Shown: piece by piece, positions 31,974-41,509 of the stretch
How the letters are laid out: every line of letters begins with the position of its first letter
Numbering within the stretch: position 1 is the stretch's first letter
Source: Actinoplanes missouriensis 431
GTDB taxonomy: Bacteria; Actinomycetota; Actinomycetes; Mycobacteriales; Micromonosporaceae
Assembly: GCF_000284295.1 (NCBI RefSeq)
Contig: NC_017093.1
Location: 5,084,001 to 5,148,000, forward strand
Reading direction: 5' to 3'
DNA: 64,000 bases
Translations under genes and position numbers: made by a program
Notes under the pieces: generated by a model
Told to the model about the DNA's origin: nothing
The model's input: only the letters and a program-made list of their open reading frames with translations
Databases searched by the model: none

Positions 31974-32978
31974 TTACTTGTCGGCGTGCTGGTGGTCGGA
32001 GCCGGCTCGGAGGCTACCGGCGTGGGCTTTGAGGGACGGGTCCTTGCGGGATTTCATCAGGCTCAGCACCGTGGTGATCACCAGGATGCCGAGGATGACG
32101 CCGAGGGAGACCGGGGTGCTGACCTCGGGGACGGACTCGTTGATGTCCTTGTGCGCCCAGTGCAGGATCAGCTTGACGCCGATGAAGGCCAGGATGATCG
32201 ACAGGCCGGTGGAAAGGTAGACCAGGCGGTCGAGCAGGCCCTTGACCAGGAAGAACAGGGCTCGCAGGCCGAGCAGGGCGAAGGCGTTGGCGACGAAGAC
32301 GATGTACGCCTCCTCGGTCACGCCGAAGACGGCCGGGATCGAGTCGAGGGCGAACAGCAGGTCGGTGCCGCCGATGGCGAGCAGGACCAGGAAGAGCGGC
32401 GTGAACATCCGCTTGCCGTCGATCCGGGTGGTCATCTTGCCGTCGACGTACTCGTCGCTGATCGGCAGGAAGCGGCGGGCGGCCTTGACCAGGCCGTTCT
32501 CACCGACGTCCGGATCCTCGTCGCGGTGCCGGAAGAGCTGGACCGCGGTGTAGAGCAGGATCAGGCCGAAGATCAGGAACATGAACGAGAACGCGTTGAG
32601 CAGGGCCGCGCCGAGCACGATGAAGATGACCCGCAGGATCAGCGCGATGATGATGCCGAACGTGAGCACTTCCTGCTGGTATCGCGGTGGCACCGCGAAC
32701 GTGCTCATGATGATCACGAAGACGAAGAGGTTGTCGACCGACAGGCTCTTCTCGACGATGTATCCGGCGAAGTACTGGGTGCCGAAATCCCAGCCGACGA
32801 TGCTTCCGAAGACTATGCCGAACGCGATCGCGACAGCGATGTAGAAAACTGACCAGGCGGCGGCTTCGCGAAAGCCGACGACGTGTGGACGGAGCACCCC
32901 GAGAGTCAAATCGAGGGCGAGCAGGGCGACGATGACACCGATGGTGACGGTCCACCCGAGCGCGGAGACCTCAAGCAT
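31974..32978 (-). CDS. TerC-family integral membrane protein
   Basis: A 334-residue protein with 8-9 membrane segments. The two TerC signature stretches are present: IVEKSLSVDNLFVFVIIMST and IGGTDLLFALDSIPAVFGVT; their acidic residues lie in membrane segments and are thought to handle divalent metal, Mn2+ in the Alx/MeeF subgroup. Typical length for the family. It is alone on its strand, with a leader of about 95 bases after the preceding terminator. I could not recognise a yybP-ykoY Mn riboswitch there. Confidence 0.9.
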   Translation of the reverse strand: MLEVSALGWTVTIGVIVALLALDLTLGVLRPHVVGFREAAAWSVFYIAVAIAFGIVFGSIVGWDFGTQYFAGYIVEKSLSVDNLFVFVIIMSTFAVPPRYQQEVLTFGIIIALILRVIFIVLGAALLNAFSFMFLIFGLILLYTAVQLFRHRDEDPDVGENGLVKAARRFLPISDEYVDGKMTTRIDGKRMFTPLFLVLLAIGGTDLLFALDSIPAVFGVTEEAYIVFVANAFALLGLRALFFLVKGLLDRLVYLSTGLSIILAFIGVKLILHWAHKDINESVPEVSTPVSLGVILGILVITTVLSLMKSRKDPSLKAHAGSLRAGSDHQHADK

Positions 32979-33074
32979 GTCTCACAGGATCCCCAAAGAT
33001 TCTGCGAGCTACCTGAAAAATGCGTGAGTAACCTTGATCTTTCCTGACGGTGACGGCTCGGAACCGGAAAAGCG

Positions 33075-33111
33075 AACCGCCCCTGGCGTACTTCGCTCGC
33101 CAGGGGCGGTT
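33075..33111 (-). terminator. rho-independent terminator of the small basic protein gene
   Basis: A perfect 14-bp stem (AACCGCCCCTGGCG and CGCCAGGGGCGGTT) with a 9-base loop, followed on the minus strand by CGCTTTTCC. It lies 90 bases after the 33200 stop and before the terC leader. Confidence 0.75.
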
Positions 33112-33199
33112 CTGGGTCAGCCTGCGCCATCCGGGGACGGTCCGGACTCGCAGCGGTAACCCGCCGGGCCTGCCCTTGCGGCCCGTGGAACAGTGTGGA

Positions 33200-33433
33200 T
33201 CAATTCGGGTGCGCTGCGACACCCACCTGGTAGCGCCGATCCGCGTCCTGCCGGTTGAGGATGGCGTGGATCTCGCGGGTCTGCTCGGCGCTGTGGCGGC
33301 TCAGGATCATGTCGAGCTCACTGCGCTCGGCGGCGGTGCGGAACGCGGCCAGCTCGTCGCTCAGCTGACGGCGGGCGCGGCGCTCGGCACGGGAATTCGC
33401 GATGGAGGCACGGACCTGACGAAGAAAAGGCAT
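33200..33433 (-). CDS. small helical hypothetical protein, 77 residues
   Basis: A short gene supported by a strong ribosome site (GAGGAG, 6 bases before the ATG) and its own terminator. The protein opens MPFLRQVRASIANSRAERRA and continues RQLSDELAAFRTAAER, ELDMILSRHSAEQTREIHAI; it is charged, helical and without a membrane segment. I recognise the style of small conserved actinomycete proteins but not a function. Confidence 0.65.
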   Translation of the reverse strand: MPFLRQVRASIANSRAERRARRQLSDELAAFRTAAERSELDMILSRHSAEQTREIHAILNRQDADRRYQVGVAAHPN

Positions 33434-33602
33434 GTCGAACTCCTCGACGGATAGTGACGGAGAAAGCCTCGTCGCTTCCGGAAACCAGGATTCCGCAGTT
33501 CTGCGACTTACCCAAATCCACCAGGTAAAACTCTCGCGACGAAAGTGACCGCGGCCACGGGATTCCGGTAACCCAGGTCACGCAGCGTCGCTAAATCGCA
33601 GG

Positions 33603-36269
33603 TCAGTCCGGGGCGGTGATCTCGGACACCGCGAGGCGGGACACCAGCTGCGTACGGGATCGCACGCCGAGCTTGCGGTAGACGCGGGTGAGGGTCGCCT
33701 CGACGGTTTTGACGCTCAGGTACAGCCGGGCCGCGATCTCCCGGTTGCTGGCGCCGTCCCGGATCATCGTGGCGATCCGCAACTCGGTCGCGGTGAGCCC
33801 CTGGTCGGGGGTCTCGGTGCGGATCAGCGCCCGCTCGGTCTCCTCGGCCCACGGTCGGGCGTCGGCGGCCAGGAACAGCGCGAGGGCCGCGCCGATCGCC
33901 ACGCGGGCGGCCGCGTACCGGCGCCGGCGGCGTTCCGCCCCACCGGCCACCAGCAGCGCGTGCGCCTGCTCGACCGGCTGGCGCAGGTTCTCGAACAGGG
34001 TGGCCGCGGCGGTGGAGAGCTGCACGGCGTCGTCGGCGCGGCCGCTCTCCGACTCGACGATCGCGGCGGCCCGGTCCAGGTATCCGGCCAGGGCCGGGAC
34101 CGCGCCGAGCCGCTGCGCGGCGGCGCGGGCGTGCGACAGCGTCGCGGTGGCCTCGGCGTGCTCCCCCAGCGCGGCCAGGCCGGCCGCGAGGTCCGCGTGC
34201 CAGCGCACGATCATCGGGTCGGCGCTGCCGGTCTCCGCCTCGAGGTCGCGCAGCCGGCGCAGGGTGGCGACCCCGGCCCGGGTGTCGCCGGCGCGCAGCT
34301 CGGCCTGGCCCAGGGCGTGCAGGTTGCGCCGCAGGTAGAGGCCGTCGCGCTCCTGCTCGGAGGCGCGGATGCCGCGCCGGGCGAACCCGGCCGCGGCGGC
34401 CAGGCTGCCGCCGGCGAGCTCGGCGACGGCGGCGGTGTACCAGGTCGGGCCGGGGCTCAGGCCGGCCTCCTGCGCGGCACGGGCGGCGCGGTGGGCGTAG
34501 CGCAGGGCCTCCTGGCAGCGACCGGCCCGGGTGGCGACCTCGGAGAGGCTGCGCAGCACCTCGACCCGGGCCTCGCCGATCCGGCCGTGCTCGGCGACGG
34601 CGAGGAGGGTGAGCAGCCGGGCACGGGCCTCGTCGAGGCGGTCGTCGAAGAGCGCGAACCGGGCCGCGGTGTACTGCGGCCCGTAGTGCAGCCAGTCCGG
34701 GCCGGGGGCGGCGGGCAGCGCGAGGGCCCGGTCCAGGGTGGCGCGCCAGACCGGTTCGCCGCGGGTCCGGTGGATCTGGGCGAGCGCGCTGAGCGCCATC
34801 GCCTCGGTGGTCGGGTCGCCGGCCCGCCGGGCGGCCCGCTCGGCGGCGCGGGCCTCGACGGCGGCTCGGTCCGCGTCACCGGTCAGAAACGCCTGCCAGG
34901 TGAGCCGCAACCGGACCGGGGCGAGCAGCGCCGGGTCGGCGCCGGCCTCGGCGAGCGCGGCGGCGAACATCTCCCCCATGCCGGCCAGGTCCTGCCCGGC
35001 GAGGTCGATCAGCACCAGCCGCGCCTGCACCCGTGCCCACGGCGGGGCGTCCGCGCTCAGCACCGCCCGCGCGGCCCGCTCGGCCAGCTCGCGCGCCCCG
35101 CCGGTCAGCGCCGCGCGGGCCGCGGTGACCAGCCAGTCCAGCCGCTCGGCCGCCATCTCGTGCGGGCATCGCCCGGCCGCGAGCAGCAGCAACTCGGCCG
35201 CCGTCCGGTCGGCTCCGCGCTGCGCGCATCGCCGGGCGGCGGCGGCCAGGGCGCGTGCGGCGCCGGCATCGGGCTCATGGGTACGCAGGCAGCGGTGCCG
35301 CAACGCCTCGACCGGATCGACGGCGGCCCGGGAGAGCACGGCATGGGCCGCGGCCCGGTCCGCCGCCCGGACCTGCTCGGCCAGCACCGTCCCGATCAGC
35401 GGCGGCGTGAACCGGATCCGCTCACCGTGGTGGGCGATCACCCCGGCCGCCGCGGCGAGGCGCAGGTCCCGGATCGCGTCGTCGCGGCCGGCCCGCAGCA
35501 GCAGCGACGCGGTCGGCGCGGGCGTCAGTGCGGCCAGCAGCAGGGTCTTCTTCGTCTCCTCGGGCAGCTCGTCCAGCCGTTCGGCGGCCCAGCCGGCGGC
35601 GTCCTCGCCCCGGCTCAGGGCCAGCGCGACGCGGGGGTTCCCGGCGCTGGCCCGGTGCAGGCGGCTGGCGATCCGGCAGGGCAGGCCGCGGTCCTCGAGC
35701 AGGGCGGTGAGGTCGTCCGGCTCCAGCGGCGGGACGCCGAGCACGGCGATCGGGGCCGGGCAGAGCCGTGCCGAGGTGGCCGCCCGGGTCGCGATGATCG
35801 CCCGGATCCGCGGTCCGGGTCGCCGGCGCATCGCGAACGCGATCAGCTCGGCCGACGGCGGGTCCAGCCACTGCGCGTCGTCGACGACCAGCAGCACCGG
35901 CGACGTGCGGGCGCAGCGGGCGAGCAGTTCGGGCAGGACGAGCCGCCGTGCCAGGGCCGGCCCGCCGGTGCGGGGCGGCCGGCCCTGACGCAGGGCGGCG
36001 AGCCAGTGTCGCGGCGCCGGTGCGAGGGTCGCCACCGCGTCCGCCGGGACCTGGCGGACGAGGTCGGCTGCCCCGGCGTACCCGAGACTGCGCTCACCGC
36101 GGGCCGGGCGCAGGCGAAGGACCAGTTCTCCCCGCGCCGCGGCCAGCTCGGCGACGGTGTCGAGCAGCGCGCTGCGACCGATGCCGGGTGGCCCGTGCAG
36201 GGCCACCCCACCGCCGGCGGACAGCCGGTCGTCGATCGCCGCGAGCAGCTCGTCCCGCCCGTAGAGCAT
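33603..36269 (-). CDS. LuxR-family regulator with N-terminal STAND-type ATPase (LAL)
   Basis: 888 residues from the ATG at 36269. The N-terminal ATPase starts MLYGRDELLAAIDDRL; its P-loop reads GPPGIGRSALL (residues 26-36), with Arg32 in place of the usual Lys. Walker B is LLVVDDAQWLDPP. A long Ala/Arg-rich TPR-like helical middle follows. The C-terminal LuxR helix-turn-helix is LTATELRIATMIRDGASNRE then IAARLYLSVKTVEATLTRVY. LAL proteins activate operons for secondary metabolism or sugar use. Its target may be the adjacent minus-strand MacAB operon or a distant locus; nothing in the sequence decides. Confidence 0.88.
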   Translation of the reverse strand: MLYGRDELLAAIDDRLSAGGGVALHGPPGIGRSALLDTVAELAAARGELVLRLRPARGERSLGYAGAADLVRQVPADAVATLAPAPRHWLAALRQGRPPRTGGPALARRLVLPELLARCARTSPVLLVVDDAQWLDPPSAELIAFAMRRRPGPRIRAIIATRAATSARLCPAPIAVLGVPPLEPDDLTALLEDRGLPCRIASRLHRASAGNPRVALALSRGEDAAGWAAERLDELPEETKKTLLLAALTPAPTASLLLRAGRDDAIRDLRLAAAAGVIAHHGERIRFTPPLIGTVLAEQVRAADRAAAHAVLSRAAVDPVEALRHRCLRTHEPDAGAARALAAAARRCAQRGADRTAAELLLLAAGRCPHEMAAERLDWLVTAARAALTGGARELAERAARAVLSADAPPWARVQARLVLIDLAGQDLAGMGEMFAAALAEAGADPALLAPVRLRLTWQAFLTGDADRAAVEARAAERAARRAGDPTTEAMALSALAQIHRTRGEPVWRATLDRALALPAAPGPDWLHYGPQYTAARFALFDDRLDEARARLLTLLAVAEHGRIGEARVEVLRSLSEVATRAGRCQEALRYAHRAARAAQEAGLSPGPTWYTAAVAELAGGSLAAAAGFARRGIRASEQERDGLYLRRNLHALGQAELRAGDTRAGVATLRRLRDLEAETGSADPMIVRWHADLAAGLAALGEHAEATATLSHARAAAQRLGAVPALAGYLDRAAAIVESESGRADDAVQLSTAAATLFENLRQPVEQAHALLVAGGAERRRRRYAAARVAIGAALALFLAADARPWAEETERALIRTETPDQGLTATELRIATMIRDGASNREIAARLYLSVKTVEATLTRVYRKLGVRSRTQLVSRLAVSEITAPD

Positions 36270-36307
36270 GGGCTCACAGTAGGGATGACTTAGGTGTTCA
36301 TCAATGC

Positions 36308-36838
36308 CTACTTCTTCGTGACACTCGTCGCGGTCACCGATCCGTCGGTAGCGGTCTCGCCCTCGACGGTCACCGAGTCGCCGGCCTTGACGTCGCTGAG
36401 CTTGCCCTTCTTGGCCGTCGCGACGGTGGTGCCGCCGTCGGTCTTGACCGTGACGGTGCTGCCGTCCTCGGTCTCGATGTAGATCGTCTTGCCGTTGACG
36501 AGCTTCACCTTGCCGGTGGTGCCCGTGCCGGCTTCCGTGCCCTGCTCGGCGTTCTGCCCGAATCCGCCGGGTGCGCCACTCGCGCTCAGGCCGGAGGGAA
36601 AGCCCCCACGGTTGCCTCCGCCGGGGAATGCGCCGGCGGCGGCCGTCTCGGCGCCCCACTGCTTCTGCACCTGCACGCCGCCGAGGAAGCCGCCCATCAG
36701 CAGCGCCGCCACCCCCAGCCCGACCGTGCCCCTGTTCCACCAGCGCTTCGGCGCGGCCGCCGCCAGCTCCTTCGACAACCCGTCGTGGTCGTCCCCGACC
36801 GCCGGGATCACCGCGGTCTCGTCGTTCATCCGGTTCAC
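36308..36838 (-). CDS. single-pass membrane protein with Gly-rich linker and C-terminal beta domain
   Basis: About 176 residues if it starts at the GTG at 36838, which has GAGGA 8 bases upstream; an upstream GTG at 36853 would overlap the permease stop. One membrane segment (GTVGLGVAALLMGGFLGGVQ) is followed by a Gly/Pro-rich stretch (AGAFPGGGNRGGFPSG) and a beta-rich end (KVKLVNGKTIYIETEDGSTV, VKAGDSVTVEGETATDG) resembling DUF5666-type OB domains. It is the last gene of the MacAB-like operon. Probably an envelope accessory protein of the exporter. Confidence 0.7.
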   Translation of the reverse strand: MNRMNDETAVIPAVGDDHDGLSKELAAAAPKRWWNRGTVGLGVAALLMGGFLGGVQVQKQWGAETAAAGAFPGGGNRGGFPSGLSASGAPGGFGQNAEQGTEAGTGTTGKVKLVNGKTIYIETEDGSTVTVKTDGGTTVATAKKGKLSDVKAGDSVTVEGETATDGSVTATSVTKK

Positions 36839-36849
36839 AGCTGAGGTCC

Positions 36850-38052
36850 TCACTCGTAGCGCAGCGCGTCGATGGGACGCAGCCGGGCGGCGCGGGCGGC
36901 GGGCAGGCCGCCGAAGAACAGTCCGATCGCGACGGAGACGCCCACGGCCAGCCCGATCGAGCTGGGCACGATGACCGGTTTCACGCCGACGATCGTGAAG
37001 TGGCTGCCGATCAGCGCGGCGGCGACGCCGAGGCCGCCGCCGAGCACGCTGAGCAGCGTCGCCTCGATCAGGAACTGGGTCAGGATCACCCGTCGCGGCG
37101 CGCCGAGCGCCTTGCGGATGCCGATCTCGCGGGTCCGCTCGGTGACCGTCACCAGCATGATGTTGGTGATGCCGATGCCGCCGACGAGCAGACTGATCGC
37201 GGCCACCGCCCCGAGCAGCGTGGTGAACGTGTCGGCGGTCTCGGTCTGCGTCTCCAGCAGCGAGGACGCGTTCTGGATCCGGTACGGGGTGCCGGCCGAC
37301 GCGTCGCTGACGTCGAGCTTCTGATCCAGGATCGTGGAGACCTGGTCCTGCGCGGCGTCCACCCGGTCCGGGTCGGACGCCTCCACGATGATCGAGGTGA
37401 GGGCGCCGTACCCGGTCAGCACCTGCTGCACCGCGGTGAGCGGGGCGACCGCCGTGTCGTTGGCGTCGTTGAATCCGGTGGAACTCTTCTCCTCCAGGAC
37501 GCCGACGATGGTGAAGAGCGCGCCGCCGACGGTGACCTGCTTGCCGATCGGGTCGACACCGGGGAACAGCTCCTCGGCCACGGTCCGGCCGAGCACCACG
37601 ACCCGCCGGCCCTGGTCGACGTCGTCGGAGGTGAACATCGCGCCGGTGCCGACCGGGGTGCTGGAGGCGGCGAACCAGCTCGGCGTGGTGCCGACGAACG
37701 TCGCGACCGAGTGGTCGGTCCCCTCGTACGTCATGGTCGCCGACGACGAGCTGACCACCGGCGACACCGACGTCACGTCCGGCGCCAGCTCCTCGTCGAC
37801 GAGCGCGTCGGCCATCTCCTTGGTCAGCGACGTGCTGCTGGAGCCGCCGCGGCCGCTGCTCATCACCGTGATGGTGTTCGTGCCGAGCGCCTCGATCCGG
37901 TCACTGATCGCCTTGGCCGAGCCGTTGCCGACCGCGACCAGCAGGATCACCGCGGCCACACCGATCAGGATGCCCAGCATGGTCAGGGCGGATCGCAGCT
38001 TGTTGGCGGAGAGCCCGCGCAGCGAGAAGCGGATGACTTCCAGGATGCTCAT
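36850..38052 (-). CDS. MacB/FtsX-type ABC transporter permease
   Basis: 400 residues. Four membrane segments in the FtsX arrangement: one N-terminal (SALTMLGILIGVAAVILLVA), a large extracytoplasmic MacB_PCD domain, then three near the C-terminus ending LFFGGLPAARAARLRPIDAL. The TERTREIGIRKALGAPRRVI loop couples to the ATPase. The ATG at 38052 overlaps the ATPase stop. Such complexes drive mechanotransmission rather than classical transport, exporting peptides or antibiotics through the adaptor. Confidence 0.9.
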   Translation of the reverse strand: MSILEVIRFSLRGLSANKLRSALTMLGILIGVAAVILLVAVGNGSAKAISDRIEALGTNTITVMSSGRGGSSSTSLTKEMADALVDEELAPDVTSVSPVVSSSSATMTYEGTDHSVATFVGTTPSWFAASSTPVGTGAMFTSDDVDQGRRVVVLGRTVAEELFPGVDPIGKQVTVGGALFTIVGVLEEKSSTGFNDANDTAVAPLTAVQQVLTGYGALTSIIVEASDPDRVDAAQDQVSTILDQKLDVSDASAGTPYRIQNASSLLETQTETADTFTTLLGAVAAISLLVGGIGITNIMLVTVTERTREIGIRKALGAPRRVILTQFLIEATLLSVLGGGLGVAAALIGSHFTIVGVKPVIVPSSIGLAVGVSVAIGLFFGGLPAARAARLRPIDALRYE

Positions 38053-38795
38053 GCGTGGTGCCGCCCGGCCAGAACCGCCGCCGCGCCGATCGGCGGCAGG
38101 TGCAGCGGCGACTGCCGCACGTCGGTCACGATCGAGCCGTCGACCAGGCGGATCAGCCGCTTGGCGCGGGCACCGACCTCGTCCTCGTGCGTGATGATCA
38201 CGATGGTCCGGCCGGCCGCGCTGAGGTCGTCGAAGACCTGCAGCACGTCGTCGGTGGACTTGGAGTCCAGGTTGCCGGTGGGCTCGTCGGCGAGCAGCAG
38301 GGCCGGCTCGGTGACCAGCGCCCGGGCCACCGCGACCCGCTGCTGCTGACCGCCGGAGAGCTGGTTGGGCTCGTGGCCGGCGCGGTCCGCCAGCCCCACG
38401 ATGTCCAGGGCTTGCATGGCACGCCTGCGGCGTTCCTTCGGCTTCACCCCGGCGTACGCCAGGGGCAGCTCCACGTTCGCGACGGCGCTGGTCCGCGGGA
38501 TCAGGTTGAACGCCTGGAAGATGAACCCGATGAGCCGGTTCCGGGCCAGGGCGAGCTGCGCGTCGGAGAGACGGCTCACGTCCACCCCGTCCAGCAGGTA
38601 CGTGCCGGAGGTGGGGATGTCGAGCGCGCCGAGGATGTTCATCAGGGTCGACTTGCCGGACCCGGACGAGCCCATGATCGCCGCGTAGTCGCCACGCTGG
38701 ACGGTCAGCGAGACCCCGCGCAGCGCGTGCACGGTCGCCTCGCCCTCGCCGTAGATCTTCGTGAGGTCGCGGACCTCGAGGACCGGCTTGCTCAT
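38049..38795 (-). CDS. MacB/LolD-type ABC transporter ATP-binding protein
   Basis: 248 residues with Walker A MGSSGSGKSTLMNILGALD, the LolD/MacB-type segment NRLIGFIFQAFNLIPRTSA, signature NQLSGGQQQRVAVARALV, Walker B LLLADEPTGNLD and switch His VIITHEDEVG. ATGA overlaps with both the adaptor upstream and the permease downstream tie the three genes into one translational unit. Confidence 0.92.
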   Translation of the reverse strand: MSKPVLEVRDLTKIYGEGEATVHALRGVSLTVQRGDYAAIMGSSGSGKSTLMNILGALDIPTSGTYLLDGVDVSRLSDAQLALARNRLIGFIFQAFNLIPRTSAVANVELPLAYAGVKPKERRRRAMQALDIVGLADRAGHEPNQLSGGQQQRVAVARALVTEPALLLADEPTGNLDSKSTDDVLQVFDDLSAAGRTIVIITHEDEVGARAKRLIRLVDGSIVTDVRQSPLHLPPIGAAAVLAGRHHA

Positions 38796-39976
38796 CGCCC
38801 GCCCCCGCCGCCGCCGAAGTTGCCGCCGCCGCCCGGAGCGCCGCCGCCACCGAAGTTGCCGGCACCGCCGCCGGGGAAGCCGCCCATCTGGTTGCCGCCG
38901 CTGGTGCTCGACGACGAGGTGGTCTTCACGACGACCTGCTCACCGGCGGTCAGGCCGGACGTGATCTCGGTGGCCGAGTCGCCCTCCAGGCCGATCTCCA
39001 CCGAGCGGGTCTCCTGTACGCCGTTCGCGACGACGGTGACCGTGTGCCGGTTGCCGACCGTGGTGAGCGCCGCAGGGTTGACGGAGACGGCATCGGCGAC
39101 GGAGCCGGTGGTGACCGAGACCGAGACGGTCTGGCCGACCTTCGCGCCGGTCGGCACCTTGTCCAGGGTGAGCGTCACGCCGTAGGTGACGACGCTGTTC
39201 GCGGTGGTGGCGGAGGGGTCGATCGCGGTGACCGTGGCGCTCTGCTCGACGCCGCTGAGCGCGTTCCAGGTGACCGTGGCGGCCTGCTTCTCCTTGAGGC
39301 TGGTCGCGTCGGCCTCGGCGAAGGCGGCGCTGACCTGCATCTTCGACAGGTCGGCGATTTCCACGAATCCCGTGCTCGAGGAGGAGGAGGAGGAGGAGGA
39401 ACCGCCGCCCGAGGCACCGCCGCCTGCGGATGACCCTCCCGACGAGCTTCCGAGGGTCCCGTTCACCGCGGTGACCGTCCCGGCCATCGGCGCCTTCAGC
39501 ACCGCGCCCGCCACACCGGCCTCGGCCTCGTCCACCGCCAGCTCGGCGGAGTCCACCTGGTTCTCGGCCTCGGAGGTGTCCGAGCCGGCGTCCTCGGCGC
39601 GGTCCAGGGCGTCCTGCGCGGCGTCCAGGTCCGCCTCGGCGGCGTCCAGGGTGCGCTGCGCGGCGGACGGGTCGACCTTCGCGAGGACCTGACCCTTCTT
39701 GACCTTGTCACCGACCTTCACGCTGATCGCGGTGACCGTGCCGCTGGTCTCGAAGCTCGCGCTCGCCGTGCTGGCGCTCTCCAGGGTGCCGTCCGCGGTC
39801 GCGGTCTTGGTGACCGTTCCCTGCTGGACGGTGACCGTTCGCTCGGAGGCCACGGCGGCCGTCCCGTCATCGGATGAGGAGAATGTCTCGTACACCGTGA
39901 ATGCTCCGGCGACGAGCGCGACGCCGATCACGGCGTTGACCACCAAGGACGGGTGGCGGCTCAGGCGTACCTTCAT
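38792..39976 (-). CDS. MacA/HlyD-type periplasmic adaptor with Gly-rich tail
   Basis: 394 residues. One N-terminal membrane anchor (LVVNAVIGVALVAGAFTVYE), then lipoyl/barrel-sandwich halves (SGTVTAISVKVGDKVKKGQV and APMAGTVTAVNGT) joined by an alpha-helical hairpin, a Ser/Gly linker (GASGGG followed by nine Ser) and beta-barrel domains. The C-terminus is a Gly/Phe/Pro-rich tail (GGFPGGGAGNFGGGG). It should link the FtsX-like permease to the cell exterior. First gene of the exporter unit, 66 bases after the histidine kinase stop. Confidence 0.87.
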   Translation of the reverse strand: MKVRLSRHPSLVVNAVIGVALVAGAFTVYETFSSSDDGTAAVASERTVTVQQGTVTKTATADGTLESASTASASFETSGTVTAISVKVGDKVKKGQVLAKVDPSAAQRTLDAAEADLDAAQDALDRAEDAGSDTSEAENQVDSAELAVDEAEAGVAGAVLKAPMAGTVTAVNGTLGSSSGGSSAGGGASGGGSSSSSSSSSTGFVEIADLSKMQVSAAFAEADATSLKEKQAATVTWNALSGVEQSATVTAIDPSATTANSVVTYGVTLTLDKVPTGAKVGQTVSVSVTTGSVADAVSVNPAALTTVGNRHTVTVVANGVQETRSVEIGLEGDSATEITSGLTAGEQVVVKTTSSSSTSGGNQMGGFPGGGAGNFGGGGAPGGGGNFGGGGGGR

Positions 39977-40042
39977 GGCTGCACACTCTCGAGGGTCGGG
40001 CTAGGAGGAGCTTCGGCGGAACCTGGGAGCTTGCTCGGAACC

Positions 40043-41509
40043 TCACAGCGAGTCACTGATGGCGGGGATGAGCACCCGGAAACAGGCGCCGCCGGATTCG
40101 CTGGGGACCAGTTCGACCCAGCCGCCGTGGGTGTGCACGATCGCCGCGACGATGGCGAGGCCGAGCCCGGAACCGCCGCCGCTGGCGCGGGACCGGCTGG
40201 AGTCGGCGCGGTAGAGCCGCTCGAAAACGCGCGGGGCGTGCTCGGGCGTGACGCCGGGGCCGTCGTCGCTGACTTCGAGGAGCGCGAACGGGACGCCGTC
40301 GCTGTAGGTGACCGGCCCGGATCGTACGGCGGCAGAGTCTGGATTTTTGGTGAAATGCCCGACCCGTACGGTCACCGTGGTCCCTGGCGGGGTGTGGTTC
40401 AGCGCGTTCGCCACCAGGTTCGTGGCGACCTGACGCAGCCCGTGATCGTCACCGAGGACCATGACCGGCTCGAACATGTCGGCCAGCACGATGGACCGGT
40501 CCGGGGCGCGGGCGTGCCCGTCCCGGATGGCGTCCGCGGCGATCTCCAGGAGGTCCACCCGGCGGATCTCCAGGGTGCGCTGCCGGTCCAGCCGGGCCAG
40601 CATCAGCAGGTCCTCGACGAGGACGCCCATCCGCCCGGCCTCCCCCTCGATCCGGGCCATCGTCTCGTCCAGTTCGGCGGCGCTGAGCACCCCGCCGCGC
40701 CGGTACAGCTCGGCGAACCCGCGGATCGAGGTGAGCGGGGTGCGCAGCTCGTGCGAGGCGTCCGCGACGAACTGGCGCAGCCGCTGCTCGGAGTGCGTCC
40801 GCGCGTCGACCTCCGCCTCGATCCGGGTGAGCATCGCGTTCAGCGCGAGCGCGAGCCGGCCCGGTTCGGTGTGCGGGTCGGGGCCGGGCACCCGGCCGGA
40901 GAGGTTGCCGCCGGAGATGTCCGCGGCGACCGTCTCCATCGACGTGAGCGGCCGCAGCCCGAGCCGGACCACGAACGCGGCGCCGGCCCCGAGCAGACCC
41001 AGGATCAGCACCATCACGCCGAGGTCGATGATCAGCAGCCGCTCGGTGGTCTGCTCGACCTCGATCAGCGAGGAGCCGATGACGGCGTACCCGCCGGTGT
41101 CGCCGACCGCGACCGCGATCATCCGCCAGTCGGCGCCCCCGGCGGTGGAGACGGTGTAGGGCTGCCCCACCCGCTCGGCGACGCGGGACAGTGACTCGAC
41201 GGCCGGACGGTCATCGGCCGTGGCCGAGCTCCGCGCGGGGTCCAGGGTCCCGTCCGCACGGTAGAGATAGGTGACCTGGTCGGCGCCGATGCGGAAGCGG
41301 CCGCCGGCGCGCGGGGCGACACCTTGCCAGGGGGATATTTCCGACATGGGCCGCGAGATGCCGACCAGCTGTTCGTCGATCCGGTCCTGCAGATAGGACC
41401 GGATCAGCAGGACACCCACGGCGTTGGCGGCCAGCAGCGCGATCGCCGACAAGATACCGACGACCAGCACCAGCCGCGACCGCAGAGTCCACTGACTCCA
41501 CCGCTTCAT
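40043..41509 (-). CDS. sensor histidine kinase
   Basis: 488 residues. Two membrane segments (LVLVVGILSAIALLAANAVG; LIIDLGVMVLILGLLGAGAA) flank an extracytoplasmic sensor of about 120 residues; a HAMP linker, HisKA box (ADASHELRTPLTSIRGFAEL) and HATPase_c follow with N-box NLVANALNH, G1 DDGPGV and G2 GGSGLGLAIV. The ATG at 41509 overlaps the response-regulator stop (ATGA). Its position just upstream of the exporter suggests it senses an envelope stress or a compound the pump removes. Confidence 0.9.
   Translation of the reverse strand: MKRWSQWTLRSRLVLVVGILSAIALLAANAVGVLLIRSYLQDRIDEQLVGISRPMSEISPWQGVAPRAGGRFRIGADQVTYLYRADGTLDPARSSATADDRPAVESLSRVAERVGQPYTVSTAGGADWRMIAVAVGDTGGYAVIGSSLIEVEQTTERLLIIDLGVMVLILGLLGAGAAFVVRLGLRPLTSMETVAADISGGNLSGRVPGPDPHTEPGRLALALNAMLTRIEAEVDARTHSEQRLRQFVADASHELRTPLTSIRGFAELYRRGGVLSAAELDETMARIEGEAGRMGVLVEDLLMLARLDRQRTLEIRRVDLLEIAADAIRDGHARAPDRSIVLADMFEPVMVLGDDHGLRQVATNLVANALNHTPPGTTVTVRVGHFTKNPDSAAVRSGPVTYSDGVPFALLEVSDDGPGVTPEHAPRVFERLYRADSSRSRASGGGSGLGLAIVAAIVHTHGGWVELVPSESGGACFRVLIPAISDSL

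Noticed and set aside
32979..33074. Possible yybP-ykoY manganese riboswitch before terC
   Set aside because: The leader is only about 95 bases and I could not identify the conserved paired loops or a terminator/anti-terminator switch. A covariance-model search would decide.
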